From the NCBI GenBank assembly GCA_963691655.1, contig OY829330.1, positions 4,953,800-5,017,799 of the forward strand: a DNA stretch of 64,000 nt. The letters run 5' to 3'. The notes under the pieces were generated by a model. It searched no databases. It saw only the letters and a list, made by a program, of their open reading frames with translations, and was not told the origin of the DNA. How positions within the stretch are numbered: the first letter of the stretch is position 1; every line of letters starts with the position of its first letter. This DNA comes from Toxonevra muliebris (Eukaryota > Arthropoda > Insecta > Diptera > Pallopteridae). Made by a program: the position numbers and the translations under genes. Below, piece after piece: positions 35,641-47,100 of the stretch.

Positions 35641-36600
35641 TGGCTGGACGAAACCAAGGCTGTTAGTAAAGTCAAGAACCATTGTACTATACCCGGGATA
35701 GAGCCAGGTATAAGAAGAAAGAAAGTTTGAGGTCTCTCAACCTCGAACTTCTTAGTTTCGTTGACAAATCTTAGGAGCTCAGGAAGAGGAAGAGTATATT
35801 ACTCATACTCATGACATCACTATCCAAACAACCTTAATCTGGTTGACCATGACCTACAAAGAGCTTATGCCAAGAAAAGGTTGCAGATTCCATCGTACAA
35901 TTGTAGAACCTTTATTGGCTGGTTCATCAGCTAGTTCATTCCCTGCAATGATACAGTGTCCTGGAACTCATGTAAGGCATAACTTGTTGTGTTTTGCCTT
36001 ACACTCGCTGACAAATTTTGAAATGGGTTAGCAAGGCCCATCAGTGCAGCGTGGCTCATTTTGCAGATGTCTATGCATTTCCCACGCCACCTCCTCTCAA
36101 TTATCCAGCCCGCCACGTCTGGATAGTGTCCAGAGGCAAAAGTGTACTTGATCTCATCGTCGAAGTACCAACCGGATTCAGCACCGTTTGAAGTTTTGGA
36201 TCCGTCGGTATAGAAGACATTTCGGAGACCCCGGGGAACGACCTCTTTACTTAATATTGACCTCGTTCCGGGAGTCTGGCATCATATCTTCTTCCTAAGC
36301 GGATATAAGGCACATAATTGTCCACATTACTTCAGCAGACAACTGCAGTGTTACACCTTCATCGTCGGTCATCCTTTTTGAGTTTCCTAGTGAAGAGCAA
36401 TAAGGTACTTTTATTAGGATTCACTGAAAGACCCTGCAGAATGCATCAAACCTCGATCTTGTCCAAGACTTCTTGCATTTTAATGCACACACCGTCAACA
36501 TACGCTTGGATGTAAACTTAAAGATTCTGAAAATCATTGAGAAGGGAGTCCACCACGAAGCTCCATAGAAGAGGGGAAAGTACGGGTATCCTATGTCAAA
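35641..36600 (-). pseudogene. LINE RT to RNase H remnant (family A, copy 2)
   Basis: On minus it reads an RT C-terminal relic (PLFYGASWW-like, about 36590-36480), then KRISRR-type spacer. The RNase H start follows at about 36215: VFYTDGSKTSNGAESGWYF, with the catalytic Asp intact. Then come GWIIERRWRGKCIDIC and LMGLANPFQNLSASV. It is about three-quarters identical at DNA level by eye to 29115-29900 on the other strand. Stops and frameshifts make it non-functional. Confidence 0.8.
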
Positions 36601-36911
36601 AATATAAGTCCTTGCTCCTGTTTAACATTTTTTTCTTATACACATTATTTTAATATACAATAACCAAAGCAATAACATAACAAATAAAGTTTAATTCAAT
36701 CACATAAAAAATTTCAGTGTTTATACTTCTGTTATTTTTTATGAAAGCCACACTCAAAATGGGACACCTGAAAGATCGTAGGCGAATTTTGAGGAACGGG
36801 GAGTATTTTCATTGCTTTGAATCACTGCTTGAAGGCGTCGTGGCATGCTATCAACTAGTTTTTTGCAAAAAGAAGGCTCAATATTTTGCCATTCTCCTAT
36901 AACCGTTTTTT

Positions 36912-37767
36912 TTAAGGCAATAATGCTTTTAACGTTCTTTTAGCCACACTTTTCTTCAATTCCAGCCACCAGTGTTCTATAATGGTAAGGTCCGGTGACT
37001 GTGGGGGTGTGGCAAGCACTTTAGGACAATTATAAAGCAACCAATTCCTTGTATTCCACGACTTATGTTTTGGATCGTTGTCCTGGTAAAATACAAAAGT
37101 GTCTTTTATGCCAAGCTTTTCTATGCTATCACGAACATTTTCCTTCAAAAGGTCAATGTAATATTTTCCGTACATTATACCTTTTACAAAACTTATTTTG
37201 CAAACGCGTGACGCTGATATGCAGCCCCATATCATAAGCGATTCTCCACCATGTTTAACCGTTTTCTTGATTGCTTTGCCCTCAAATTCCTTACGCGGCT
37301 TTCTTCAGGCAAATCGCTTGCCATCCGCACCGAAAATATTAATTTGAAGAGGACCTTTGGGCAGAAAAAAATCAGAATGAAAATAATGAATGCTTGAAAA
37401 TCTAGAAAGTCTACGGTTAATCAAAACGCGGCATCTTTATTTTTGCGTATTCTTATCTTAGCCGTCGATTTATTTCCGCTATCAAAGGTTTGTGACGAGC
37501 GGCTTTACCGTGCAAATCATTGCTCCTGAAAAGTCGGCGCACAGTCTCCGAGCTTACGTCAAGGTTATTCATGCCGTTCAATTTATTTTTAAGGTCTATG
37601 CCGGATAGTAGCTAGTGGTATTCAATTTCTTTTGAGACAAATCGAGCATCTTAGTCTGATATTTTTTCCAACTTGCTGCATTTCTTTTTTTGTTTTTAAC
37701 ACGGCGAGTTGCGCGGTATCTTTTTATGATATTAAACACGCCTGCAAAAAATTCTTTGGTAACAGGT
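36912..37767 (-). pseudogene. Tc1-type transposase remnant
   Basis: The minus frame at 36912-37235 holds the C-terminal catalytic half: MIWGCISASRV, then FVFYQDNDPKHKSW (second catalytic Asp), then ATPPQSPDLTIIEHWW (third acidic residue Glu of the DD34E pattern). The upstream N-terminal part is degraded: traces FRSNDLHGKAARHKPLI and LSQKKLNTT appear in several frames with stops. Role: cut-and-paste transposase inserting at TA. It is non-functional here. Confidence 0.88.
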
Positions 37768-37777
37768 GGGGTCTTTG

Positions 37778-38914
37778 AACGTGTTGATGAATCTGGTGCC
37801 TATTGACCTTTCGTTAAGTACACTGCATAAAATAGCGCGTTAAGGCTAAGAGATGCTGGATGCTGGACAAGTAAGACCTACGGTCATAGCCACATCCTTA
37901 ACATGTTACCCAATGGACTTAACGAACTTACAGACTACCTAAAAACCAAAATCAACCTTGAAAAGGTATTCCAGGTCTCCGTTCCAACTAGGAACGAGTG
38001 GAAGGGCGGCAAGTACCATAAACAATCCAACATAACCCTCTACACCGATGGATCCAAATGGTATTGCGGTGTTGGGGCGGGGGTATACTCAGCCGACTTT
38101 AGTGTATCTCAATCCATTAGCCTCACAAACAATACTAGTATCTTCCAGGCAGAAGTTATAGCAATTAGGTATGCATGCAGTATCCTAGAATCTTTGGATA
38201 TAACAGGCAAAAATATCAAAATATTCTCTGACAACCAAGCCGCGATCAAAGCTTTAAGCTCACTAATTACCAAATCCAAACTGGTCTAGCAATGTAAGAC
38301 GCTCCTCACCAGACTGGGCACCATAGCCAACACATCCCTCATTTGGGTTCCAGGTCATAGGAACATTGAGGGAAATGTTATAGCCGATGCACTTGCTAAG
38401 TAAGGCTCCTCTTAGCAACCCTTGAAAGTGAAACAGATATTCATTCCGCTTAAAGAGGCTCAGGGGAAAATACGTGAATACTTCTTTCATCAAGCCAACC
38501 TCAGATGGCAAGCCACACAGACTTGCAAAATAACAAAAAAATTCTGGCCCTGTTATAGTGCGCAAGAACCGATAACATACTTACCAGAACCCGAACTGAT
38601 GTAGTAAGATTAACTGCTGTCAGTACGGGTCACTGGCCAATAGGTGTTTATGCAGCCAAAATAGGCATCCTCTTCAACGCCCACTGCCGCAACTGTAACG
38701 AATGAAGCGAGAAAGAAATCGTCGAACACTTATTTTGTAAGTGGTCCAGCCCTTGCAAAAACCAGATTTCGCCTGCTGGGTAAACCCTTTGTTGTTCCTC
38801 AACTGTAGTGTCACCTCTTGCCGACATAATGTAAAATAACTAATGTAACCACATTACCATATTTGAAGGCACTAATCGAAGCTAAAAAAATTTGAGTATG
38901 CAAACTAAAATAGC
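37778..38914 (+). pseudogene. LINE RNase H domain remnant (family B, copy 2)
   Basis: The plus frame reads ITLYTDGSKWYCGVGAGVY (first catalytic Asp), FQAEVIAIRYA (Glu), IKIFSDNQAAIKALSS (Asp), and, after a stop, WVPGHRNIEGNVIADALAK (final Asp). All four RNase H catalytic positions are still visible across the breaks. Further on come WQATQTCKITKKFWPCY and LTAVSTGHWPIG with CRNC, the same tail as the remnant at 1-411. It is 5'-truncated and sits inside a Tc1-like element. Confidence 0.88.
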
Positions 38915-39539
38915 GGGTCTTTGACGAGATTTTATACCTGTCCCATTTTGAGTGTGAGCTGCATGAAAAAGAGTGTAAGTAGAAACATTTGAGTTTTTCG
39001 TTGTTGTGCCTGACTTCAACTGAGTTTTTTATGTTTTTGGTTTTATTTTTGTTCAGTAAAATAAAGTCTGTAATAAAAATATTTTTAATATGAACTATGA
39101 TTTTTATTTTTGAAGCTTAACCCCATAGTAGAGCATTTATACCCCGTGTCCCACTTTGAGTGTGAGTAGCTGTATATTGTCTTTGGTTTGGTCTTCAAAA
39201 TACTTAAAAAAATATATTATTTAGAATAAAGCGATTTTAACTCTTATTTAATAATTTTCTTCAAATTATAGTGCGGTACGGTTTTCATGACACCCAGTGT
39301 AGGAATAAATGAATAAACCAAACAAATTATTAGTAACCAAAAGGTAAATACGCTAGTTAACGACATCAGTTGGGGCAATGACCTCGAAAAGACCGATGCT
39401 ACTGAAATATATTCTTGCATAGTAAGCAAGTTTAACTAAATACATGAGAATTCACAAATACCGATAAAACAGAAACGTAGAAGAATACCGAACCCATTAA
39501 TGAATTAGCACCTAGTCAAATGTTGTGAGGTTAGAGATA

Positions 39540-40135
39540 AGTTATTTGAGAGATGGTTATCAAAACCAAGAGACAAAAATCGTGAAAAAGATTAAAAAAC
39601 TTTTAAAATTAATATAAACAAAAAAAATTGAGAATACGAAAAACCAATACTATAAAAACAAATTTTATGAAAACAAACACGATATTAGAAAAACGTGGAG
39701 ATTAATTAATGAAGTTGTTGGAAAATCGTCAACTAACTTAGATCAAACGCTTATAAAAAATGTTAGAAAAGAACCCGCCAGATACATTGCAGATACATTT
39801 CGCACAAGTTTACAAAAACTAATACATGACTATGAACTCAAAACTATACGAATAAACACAAGTTTAATCACTTCAATACACCAACAAAATTAAAGACGTC
39901 AACTATAAGACCAATCTATAAATGGGACCAAATTAATGTTTGAAAACTATAGGCCCATAGTGATGCTGCCAATATTAGGAAAAATTCGAGACGAAGCTGT
40001 TGTAAACAGATTGACCAAATTCATTGAAAAACATAGGATTATAGAACAAGGTGTTCATAAACGAAAATATCAAAGCTGAAGTAAAAATCACCACAGTCTG
40101 GCACTTTCCATTGATTTCAGCAAGGCATTCGATAC
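39540..40135 (+). pseudogene. LINE reverse transcriptase N-terminal remnant
   Basis: The plus frame YYKNKFYENKHDIRKTWRLI, NEVVGKSS and RYIADTFRTSLQKL is the linker between endonuclease and RT found in CR1/jockey-type LINEs. After an in-frame stop and a short gap comes ENYRPIVMLPILGKI, NRLTKFIEKHRII and LSIDFSKAFDT, RT motifs 1 to 3, the last with the catalytic Asp of the SKAFD block. It ends abruptly after this. It is a separate family from the RNase H LINEs nearby. Confidence 0.8.
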
Positions 40136-40144
40136 AAATTTTTT

Positions 40145-40325
40145 TTGTTGAAAACTTTGTAAAAACTCATAAAACGTATAGAAAACATAAAAAAATTGAT
40201 TTTAAAAAAAATCGTAAAATTATTGATATTACAAAAGTTCGACCTAACCTGAAAAAATTTTTGTAGATTAGTGATCAGCATCGAAAAGAACTTCAGAAAA
40301 ATCATATGAGAACTTAAGATTTGTT
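40145..40325 (+). repeat. Dispersed repeat shared with 9112-9345
   Basis: Shared blocks: AAAACTCATAAAACG, ATTATTGATATTACAAAAGT-like, TTCGACCTAAC, GTAGATT and TATGAGAACT, in the same order and orientation. Confidence 0.6.
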
Positions 40326-41386
40326 TTCATGTTGTATAGTGTTATAGAAAACTAATTTCGTTAAATCTAATTTTTAATACATTTATAACTAGATACAATA
40401 AGATAAGACAAAACGAAAAATGTATAAAATGAAACCCATAAGGACTTTGCAGTGTAATTAAAAAGTGGACCTGTGGCTACAACCGAAACCAGAATCAAGT
40501 CAAAGCATTGAAAATCAAAAACAAACAGTTTTGAGAAAAACGCATTTAAAAATTATAGTATGCATGACCGCTGTGCCAGCGTCTCCCCAGTTCTACATCT
40601 GTAACTTCGACTGTAAATTTCAAAAAATCCGTTTACACACCGTTAAAAACCTCGACGAAACAATAACATACCATAATTATAAACATAAGCAACGCAGAAA
40701 CGGTGGATTCCCATTTCGTTTTGTTTTGCTTCAGCAAGACTGTCATATGTCAAAAAATCAGATTTTGGAGAAAATCGTATTTAAAGATTTCAATGAACTA
40801 CCACTAGTTTAAACACAAAAACGACAAAAACTTTTCCTACAACGAGAGTTCATAAGATACCGTTATGATTTTTTACCCAAGACAAATGAATAACTTTTTG
40901 ACTACTGAATTAAATCCCTCTGGGAAATGAAATTTTCGTTTTTTACTATTTTCTCACAATAGGGCACCAAACTAAGTAAAATATGATGTCAAAATTGTTT
41001 CACTGGTATCAGGCAAAACATTATGAAGCGTTTTCGGGCAAAAGTACATGCTTTTTTCACAGAAAATCAACTGAGATGTTTTCAGGGTTTGAATTCACTA
41101 GAAAAAAAAAAATTTTTCTATAGCCAAAATTTTCAAATTTATGTAAGTATATATTTAAAAAATCCACCAAGATCAAATTTCATCGCTAGAAAACAATTTT
41201 TTATCTTTTGAAACAAACTTCAAGAGCATGAGTTTTCCAGATATTTTTGGGTTTTTGCTTAGTCAATACTTTAATTATCAATTCTGTGTTGAATTTATTA
41301 AAAATTCGTTAAAAATCGGTAACACCACGTGCGTTCAAAGTTGAGTCCCTCATAAGGGACGGCGGTAGTGAAAGGGTTAAGTAACA
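40326..41386. other. Unassigned; 115-codon frame and a TTAACCC-type end
   Basis: A plus frame at 40465-40812 of 115 codons has no recognised motif and is probably incidental or eroded transposon. Near 41345-41386 the sequence CGGCGGTAGTGAAAGGGTTAA looks like the right end of a piggyBac-like element. A matched left end could not be paired with confidence. Confidence 0.4.
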
Positions 41387-42120
41387 GTAATTTCTACATA
41401 CTTTGAACTTTTCTTTCTATTTTTTGGAGAAAATCATTTTCAATGAGCTCTGGTGATAGCGCAATAACGAGATTCTTCTCACGAGAAAAGTTCGTTCGCA
41501 ATGATTTTCAAAAATTTACGCAAAGTAAAGTATTAATTAACAATTATTTTTACACACTTAACTGAATTTTTATTTTTGATTCTATGACAACTTTCCCTGC
41601 TTAACCCAGTAATGCCTAGCAGTGCCATATGGCACTTTGTCGCTGAGCCGTTCCTGAGTCAGGTTCAAAAACAATTTTTTCTCACGTTACTTTCTTGATC
41701 TATCTACTTTGGTTCCCGATCGTCCTTTTTGTGTGTTTCCTTTTGGATTTTTTTGTAATGTTTTCAAGAAAAAAAAAAATTGAAAAAAAAAAATTTTTTT
41801 TACTTAAATTTTCTTTTTTTTTTACTTAACTGTTTTTTTTTACTTAAATTTTTTTAAATTCATAAGGGGAGAACATGAGAAACATGTTTATTTTCGATTT
41901 TTAAGGCTTTCTACATGTTTTATGAGTTTTTTGAATTTTGATAAATCTTTTTTTTTTAACCTTGATATGCTGATAACTCTCCCTGCTTAAAGTTAATTTT
42001 TTAAATAAGTCTTGCCCACTTCTATCATAAGAAAGACGCGATCTGAATTACTATTTATTTTTTTTAAGCGTTTCATAAGTCATAACCAAAGTGTCTTATT
42101 TTATTAAAACAATTTTTAAA
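41387..42120. other. Unassigned; TTAACCC-type left end at 41602
   Basis: TTAACCCAGTAATGCC followed by GTGCCATATGGCAC (palindrome) at 41602-41639 resembles a piggyBac-like MITE end. Poly-T-rich sequence follows, with no gene. Confidence 0.4.
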
Positions 42121-42205
42121 GCTTTTACTGCCCCTCTGGGAATTGAACCTGAGGCAGCTATAACTCCAGTCTAGCACTCATGCACCAGGTCATCGAACTT
42201 ACTTT
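42121..42205 (-). mobile_element. tRNA-derived SINE head (type 3)
   Basis: On minus: GTTCGATGACCTGGTGCATG (box A-like) and AGGTTCAATTCCCAGAGGGG (box B), about 30 bases apart. The tRNA-like cloverleaf is partial, which points to a SINE remnant. It may be part of the same insertion as the adjacent SINE. Confidence 0.5.
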
Positions 42206-42324
42206 AAGTCTGCAACTCTGGAGTCTTACGAGTTTCACCGAAGAAATGCTGATATCGAGCAGAAACTATTTTTTATCTTAGAAGGCTTTTTTTAAATTTT
42301 TTTATTTACTTTTCATTTTTTACT

Positions 42325-42610
42325 AAGTGGCTGTCTTATGCCAGAACGGCCCATTGTGATACCACTTGGTTGGGCCTACAGTTTAATACCGGTTCCGAAT
42401 GTCGGCTGTGGCAATTTGTTATCACTTGCTGGTTTTGCCATTACCTACCAAGATTTGTACTGTACACTCTCTTGTAATTCTTATACACTTCATATCGATA
42501 GTAAATATAAGAAGGTTATGGGAATTAATTACCAAACCAAGAGAGGAATTAAATCCGCAACCTCCCGGGTAAAAGTCTAGTACCCTACCCACTAGACAAT
42601 CTAGGTCGTC
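42325..42610 (-). mobile_element. tRNA-Glu-like SINE, copy 2
   Basis: A nearly full-length minus copy of the 59753-60059 SINE. The head GACCTAGATTGTCTAGTGGG, a mutated box B (GGATTTAATTCCTC), the body TCTTATATTTACTATCGATA, and the 3' part with ATCACAATGGGCCGTTC are visible. It has more substitutions than the other copies, so it is older. Confidence 0.8.
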
Positions 42611-42964
42611 ACATTAGAAGGCTTACAATACCTACAATTTAAAACTTGCTACAATTCTGTAGTTTTTTCTCTGAGCATCCAGCATATTTTTTTTTTTTTG
42701 TGAAGAAACTTGTCTTTTTTATTATTTATTTTAATTAATAACACTACTTGCCTTATCAAATGCAGTTTTTTAAACTGCAACGAAATAAAAATACAACTTC
42801 GAAAAACTTTAGAAATCAAATGAAATTTTCATGGCAAAAAATTTGCAAAATAACTTTAAAAATTGAAGGCCTAGAGCCAGTGTTCCTAAAATGCAGAACC
42901 AGTTAAAAATGAAAACTAATGTACTTTATTTTTGGCGCCAAGATTGAAGCACTTTTTATACATC

Positions 42965-42998
42965 TCTCGCTCTTTCTCTTTCACTCTCTCTCTCTTTA
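42965..42998 (-). repeat. (GA)n-rich tract, possible GAGA-factor sites
   Basis: CTCTCGCTCTTTCTC...CTCTCTCTC on plus, GAGA on minus. GAGA tracts are frequent at fly promoters; no core promoter could be confirmed. Confidence 0.5.
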
Positions 42999-43803
42999 TA
43001 ACGTCCTTTGATATTATTTTACTGCTTGCAGTTTGTTTGAAATACTTTTATTAAAAGTATTCTTTTTTCAATAATAATATTTATTTTGGACAATATTTTG
43101 CGGTTGGCATTTAGTAAACAAAGATTATACCTATGTGAATGTCGTTGAGCCGTTCGTTTTATTATTTGAAACTTTTCGCGCTATTTTAAGTTTTCATATT
43201 TTCCTTTCCGTTTTGTAAATTGCGTTTACGAGATTATTAAGAACTGGCTTTTTGATATTATTTTTTTATTAAATTTTTTTTTATTCTTTTAGGTATTCTT
43301 TGATTGAAGAAACATTAGCATTCATTTCTTTGAATTTAGCTATTTCTACTATTTCACAAACACTCACAAACACACATACACTCAATATTATATTTCGTCT
43401 AATATTGGTTGCTAATACTCTACTTATGACACAACTTGCTTCTAGCGCGAGTGTTGCCGACTAACTAACTTAGTTTCTGTGCTTCCTTAACTATAAATAT
43501 TATTTTTCTTATGAAATATTTTCCTCTTATTTTGAGCGAAAATATCCTTAAGACATTCATTGAATGTGTGTAGTCGACTTGTGTGTGTGCTCCTCTAGTC
43601 TCAAATTCTTCTTCGTTTCATCGTCTTTTGTTTTCATCTTTTCCATCTTTGAAACGGCGGAGGTGGTGGTAGTGGTGGAGATGGTGGTGGTGTCAGTAGC
43701 GTCAACTTTCCTTTCTTGTGTCAACTTTCGTTTTTCCTACTATTTCTACTCTGTATTTGGTTCTGTCGTTATCGTAGCTCTGCACTTATTGTCGTCGTCT
43801 TAA

Positions 43804-43819
43804 TCATCATCATCATCAT
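43804..43819 (+). repeat. (CAT)n microsatellite
   Basis: About five CAT units, with another CATCATCAT at 43830. Confidence 0.9.
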
Positions 43820-44404
43820 TTTTTCTATATCATCATCATCTTCTTTGTGTCTTCATACTTTAAATTGAAGTAAAAAGCGCGCCAATATGTGGCAAAGCAT
43901 ATTTTCTTCGGTTGGTTTTGAACATCTTGCTGCAGCAATAAACATTATACGATTTAGAAAATTCTTTTTGCGTTATGTTTGAATTTGTAAATACCAATAA
44001 TAGACCAGTATGGGAATTTGAAAAAAAATTTATCCGAAAAATTTAAAAAATCTTAATTTATGGTAAAAATTTCGGTACGTTGAAGACTTTTTTTGAACCT
44101 GAAGATATTATCTGATTTGAAAAATTTGCTTCCATTTCCGTTCATCTGGATGAGTAGAAACTCAACTATGCTCTTATTTTTTAATTTGAGGCCATTTTTG
44201 GCTGTTTATCGTGCTCTATGTGATCAGTTTTGCGAGTTAGAGGATATACAAATTACACTGTACAACCACGGTTGCCAACTTTCCGATCTTTGAAAATGGG
44301 GCAGGACATGATGTGAAAATGGACGACCGGGGAGGGTGGAAGACTGTTTCGCTGAGTCAGTTTTTCAGTCTTTAAAATGTAGCTGAATTCTGAGCAAGAC
44401 ATTC

Positions 44405-44862
44405 TATAACACTGGAATACAGTGAGAATATGACACTAATGCGAAAAATCTATTTATTTTTGTTCTTATGAGAATACAGCTTTACTTACCGGCAAATATC
44501 TCGCCAACTATATTTTCAGCCGAGCCAAGCTATAACTCATTAGGAATACAATTTAATTAAGCTTTTTCGATAAATTGCTGTGGTATGGGTGCTGAAAGTT
44601 CAATTTTGGTATGATTTTTGGGTAATTTCACACAAGTCGTAGGCTAAGTAGTTCTCACAAAAGTAATCACGAAATCTCAAGTATTTTATTTTAATCGATA
44701 GGTCATTCCATTACAAAAATTTTAAACATAAAATTCGATGTTTTTCTCAAAATTCATTCTGCTGTTGGAATGAATTGAAAAATGAATGTTATTTATGTAT
44801 TCAGCGACCTCGAATCAGCTTGTGTTATATTTTAAATTTGAAATTTTGTTTACACACGACAA
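44405..44862 (+). mobile_element. Internally deleted relative of the 25.2-28.1 kb element
   Basis: The left end ATAACACTGGAATACAGTGA matches 25167. Subsequent blocks (CTTACCGGCAAATATCTCGC, GCTGAAAGTTCAATTTTGGT, ACACAAGTCGTAGGCTAAGT, AAGTAATCACGAAATCT, TTCTCAAAATTCATTCTG) follow the left arm. The right end (TTCAGCGACCTCGAATCAGC, TTATATTTTAAA) matches the right end near 28040-28100. The coding core is absent. It is a MITE-like deletion derivative. Confidence 0.8.
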
Positions 44863-45153
44863 AAATAGTAAAAGAAGAAGATTGCAATTATCAGCTGAGT
44901 GCGCGACGCACAGTGCAGCGTCTACATACAACCGGTGGACAAAAATAGAAGGAGTAGTGGTAGGCCAATGAAATTTTGCACAGATTTTTCTAGGCAAATA
45001 TTAAGAAATATTGCGAATTTCAACTAACGTTAACGGACTCGCCGACTTCCCATATTACCTGAATCAAAAAATTACAATATCTCAAAAACTTTTGAAGTAA
45101 TAAACTTGAATTTTTGTGCAGTGGCTACTAATACTGTAAACATTTCTTAAAAC

Positions 45154-45292
45154 TAATGTGTATGTTTGTACGATTAAATAAAGTGAACACGTTGAGGGTA
45201 TGCTTAATTTTATTAAAACCAGCCACTTACTCTAAACTACAGTTACTTACACTCTAAAGTTAATCTTAGTAATACTCAATATAAAAACATAT
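45154..45292 (-). repeat. 3' LTR of the gypsy element
   Basis: Shared with the 5' LTR: ACGTTGAGGGTATGCTTA, TTTTATTAAA, ACTTACTCTAAA, AGTTACTTACACTCTAAAG, TTAATCTTAGTAATACT. It is about 140 bp, short for gypsy. It carries a roughly 20-bp stretch near the outer end that is absent from the 5' copy, so the LTRs have diverged. Confidence 0.8.
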
Positions 45293-45370
45293 CAATTCCT
45301 CACCAACTCAAACAAAGGAATTAAGAAATTGTCTAACAAGCTAGGATTTCAAAAATAGTAATATTTAAAT

Positions 45371-46504
45371 TTAATTATAATTAATAGATTCCTTCATTCT
45401 TTTTATTAGTTCTGAACGTCTTACTTTGACTTCAGTTACCTCGTCACTTCTACGTCTTTTTCTTTCTGGAGTTCTTACAAAGGTTTCGACCTTTCGATTA
45501 AATGTAACAACTTTGCCTTCTTTAATTTTATTTAATTGATTAATGTGAGCTACTCTCTGCTTCCCATTTATATTCATCAAATACCTTATGTTGCTTAACT
45601 TTTTAACGATTTTGCCTTTATCCCATTTACAATAATTATTCAAAATATTACTATACAGTATAATTTCATTTTGTTTAAATTCGGCTATCTGCAAATCTTT
45701 TTGTTAATGTTTTTATTTTCATTAGATTTCAATATATTATTATTTTCTTTCCGATCAAACTTTACTCTTTTTTCTTCTGTTTTATATGATTTTCTCTCTC
45801 CCATTTTATTGTTTTTCGTAAATTTAGGATTCACTAAATCTAAAAATGTTTTCGGCTTGTATTTAAAAACTAGCTCAGCAGAAGTCAACTTTGTTGTTGT
45901 AGTCCGATATTTTAATAAAATTTGGTTTATCTTGCAATTCCAAAACTGGTTTTTGATTCTTGGATCCAAAAACACTTTTTCAATGAACTTTTTATCGTTT
46001 ACACTGCGCGTTCTGCGCTACTAGTTGATTGTAGATGGTAAGGCGGTGACTTAAGGCACTCTACACCATTACTATTACAAAAATCAATGAATTTTTTTGA
46101 ACTAAAAGGTGGTCCATTGTCGCTTACGAGTTGCAAGCCAAAATTTGCGAAAAATGATTTTAAAACTTCGATAACAGTGTCTGCATTTGTTGATTTTAAA
46201 GCTTTTGCATCCAACCACTTTTAAAATCAAAAATTACCAATATTATGGTCCTATCAACCTTGCAAAAATCAATATGAATGCGCTCAAAAGGATATGCTGG
46301 CCTCGGCCATGACGTACGTATGGGTTTCCGAATATTTTGAATTCTTGCACATGCTTCACAACATTTTACATGTGCTTCGATATCATAATCTATGCCTAGC
46401 CACCATACATATGTCCTAGCGAGCGCCTTCATACGCACAATTCCAATGTGCTCACTATGTAATAAATGTAGTAAATGTTGCACCAATTGTTGTGGCACAA
46501 TCAC
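45371..46504 (-). pseudogene. Gypsy integrase region, broken
   Basis: Integrase inserts the retrotransposon cDNA. The zinc-binding domain is at about 46504-46330: LHLLHSEHIGIVRMKALART, YVWW, and CCEACARI (H-H-C-C). The catalytic core reads FERIHIDFCKVDR (first Asp), then, after a frame change, VSDNGPPFSSKKFIDFCNSN (second Asp) and TSSAERAV (Glu), so the D,D,E triad is visible. Frame breaks lie near 46200, 46000 and 45690. The C-terminal part includes KWDKGKIVKKLSNIRYLM and RVAHINQLNKI, the usual small beta-barrel tail, then a Lys/Arg-rich end. Confidence 0.9.
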
Positions 46505-46513
46505 GCGATCACC

Positions 46514-47100
46514 CTAGAAAAGACACTCATTTTCTGACGCTAATGAGAGCTTTTTTACATAATACTTCACAAACTTTTGTGGTACTATATTTGGCCACTC
46601 GTTTATTACAAAGTGGTACTCCTGCTTTAACAAACTATCTTCTCTGAGACACCTTTGTACATCGCCCATCCTAAGGGGTAAATCCTGAACTAGACTAAAA
46701 ATATTAATACTATCCATATCTTCATTCATGCTATTACGCAAAGGCAGTCTGGCCAATGCTTCTGCGTGGAACATTTGCGTACCTTTTTGTATTTGATTGT
46801 ATAATCGTACATAGACAAAAATATCGCCCATCTCTGTAACCTATTTGACGCTACTACTGGTAGGTCCTTTCTATTAGAAAATATTTAATTTAGAGGCTGA
46901 TGATCACTCTCGATCGTAAACAGTAGGCCGTATATGTACTTATGAAACTTTCGTACCGCAAAAACTACAGCTAATGCTTCGAGGTGTAACTGCGAATAGT
47001 TTCTTTCAGCAGGCTTTAGGGTGCTTGAAACAAACATAATTTTACGTTCTACGCCATCACATCTACGTCATCAATACTAAGTGCTTGCTCCGCTCTAAGG
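46514..47100 (-). pseudogene. Gypsy RNase H and linker, broken
   Basis: On minus near 47015-46900 the RNase H motifs ERNYSQLHLEALAVVFAVRK (Glu) and FTIESDHQPL (Asp) are readable. The linker toward integrase (FHAEALARLPLRNS, LREDSLLKQEYHFVINEWPN) follows in another frame. The domain removes RNA from the RNA:DNA hybrid during replication. A stop after DHQPLN and a frameshift near 46830 inactivate it. Confidence 0.85.

Larger units (their letters stand above)
36715..38990 (-). mobile_element. Tc1-like DNA transposon, interrupted by a LINE
   Basis: The ends near 36748 (CACACTCAAAATGGGACACC) and 38938 (TGTCCCATTTTGAGTGTGAG) form an inverted repeat that extends roughly 50 bp with mismatches. The transposase relic lies inside on minus. 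The 10-mer GGGTCTTTGA at 37768 and 38915 flanks the LINE fragment and looks like its target duplication. A further TGTCCCACTTTGAGTGTGAG at 39145 may be an additional end from a relative. Confidence 0.7.
42611..44404. other. Microsatellite-rich island; possible upstream exon or promoter
   Basis: No transposon frame or TIR was recognised between about 42950 and 43900. It contains CT/GA runs (42965-42998), GGT repeats (43660-43700) and CAT repeats. On minus it reads as purine/CA-rich sequence with ACCACCACC, resembling long fly 5' UTRs. It lies upstream of the minus-strand Q-rich exon, so it is a candidate promoter or 5' exon of that gene. This is inference only. Confidence 0.3.

Noticed and set aside
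40465..40812. 115-codon plus frame
   Set aside because: No recognised domain; flanked by repeat-derived sequence. Kept only as a note in the unassigned region.
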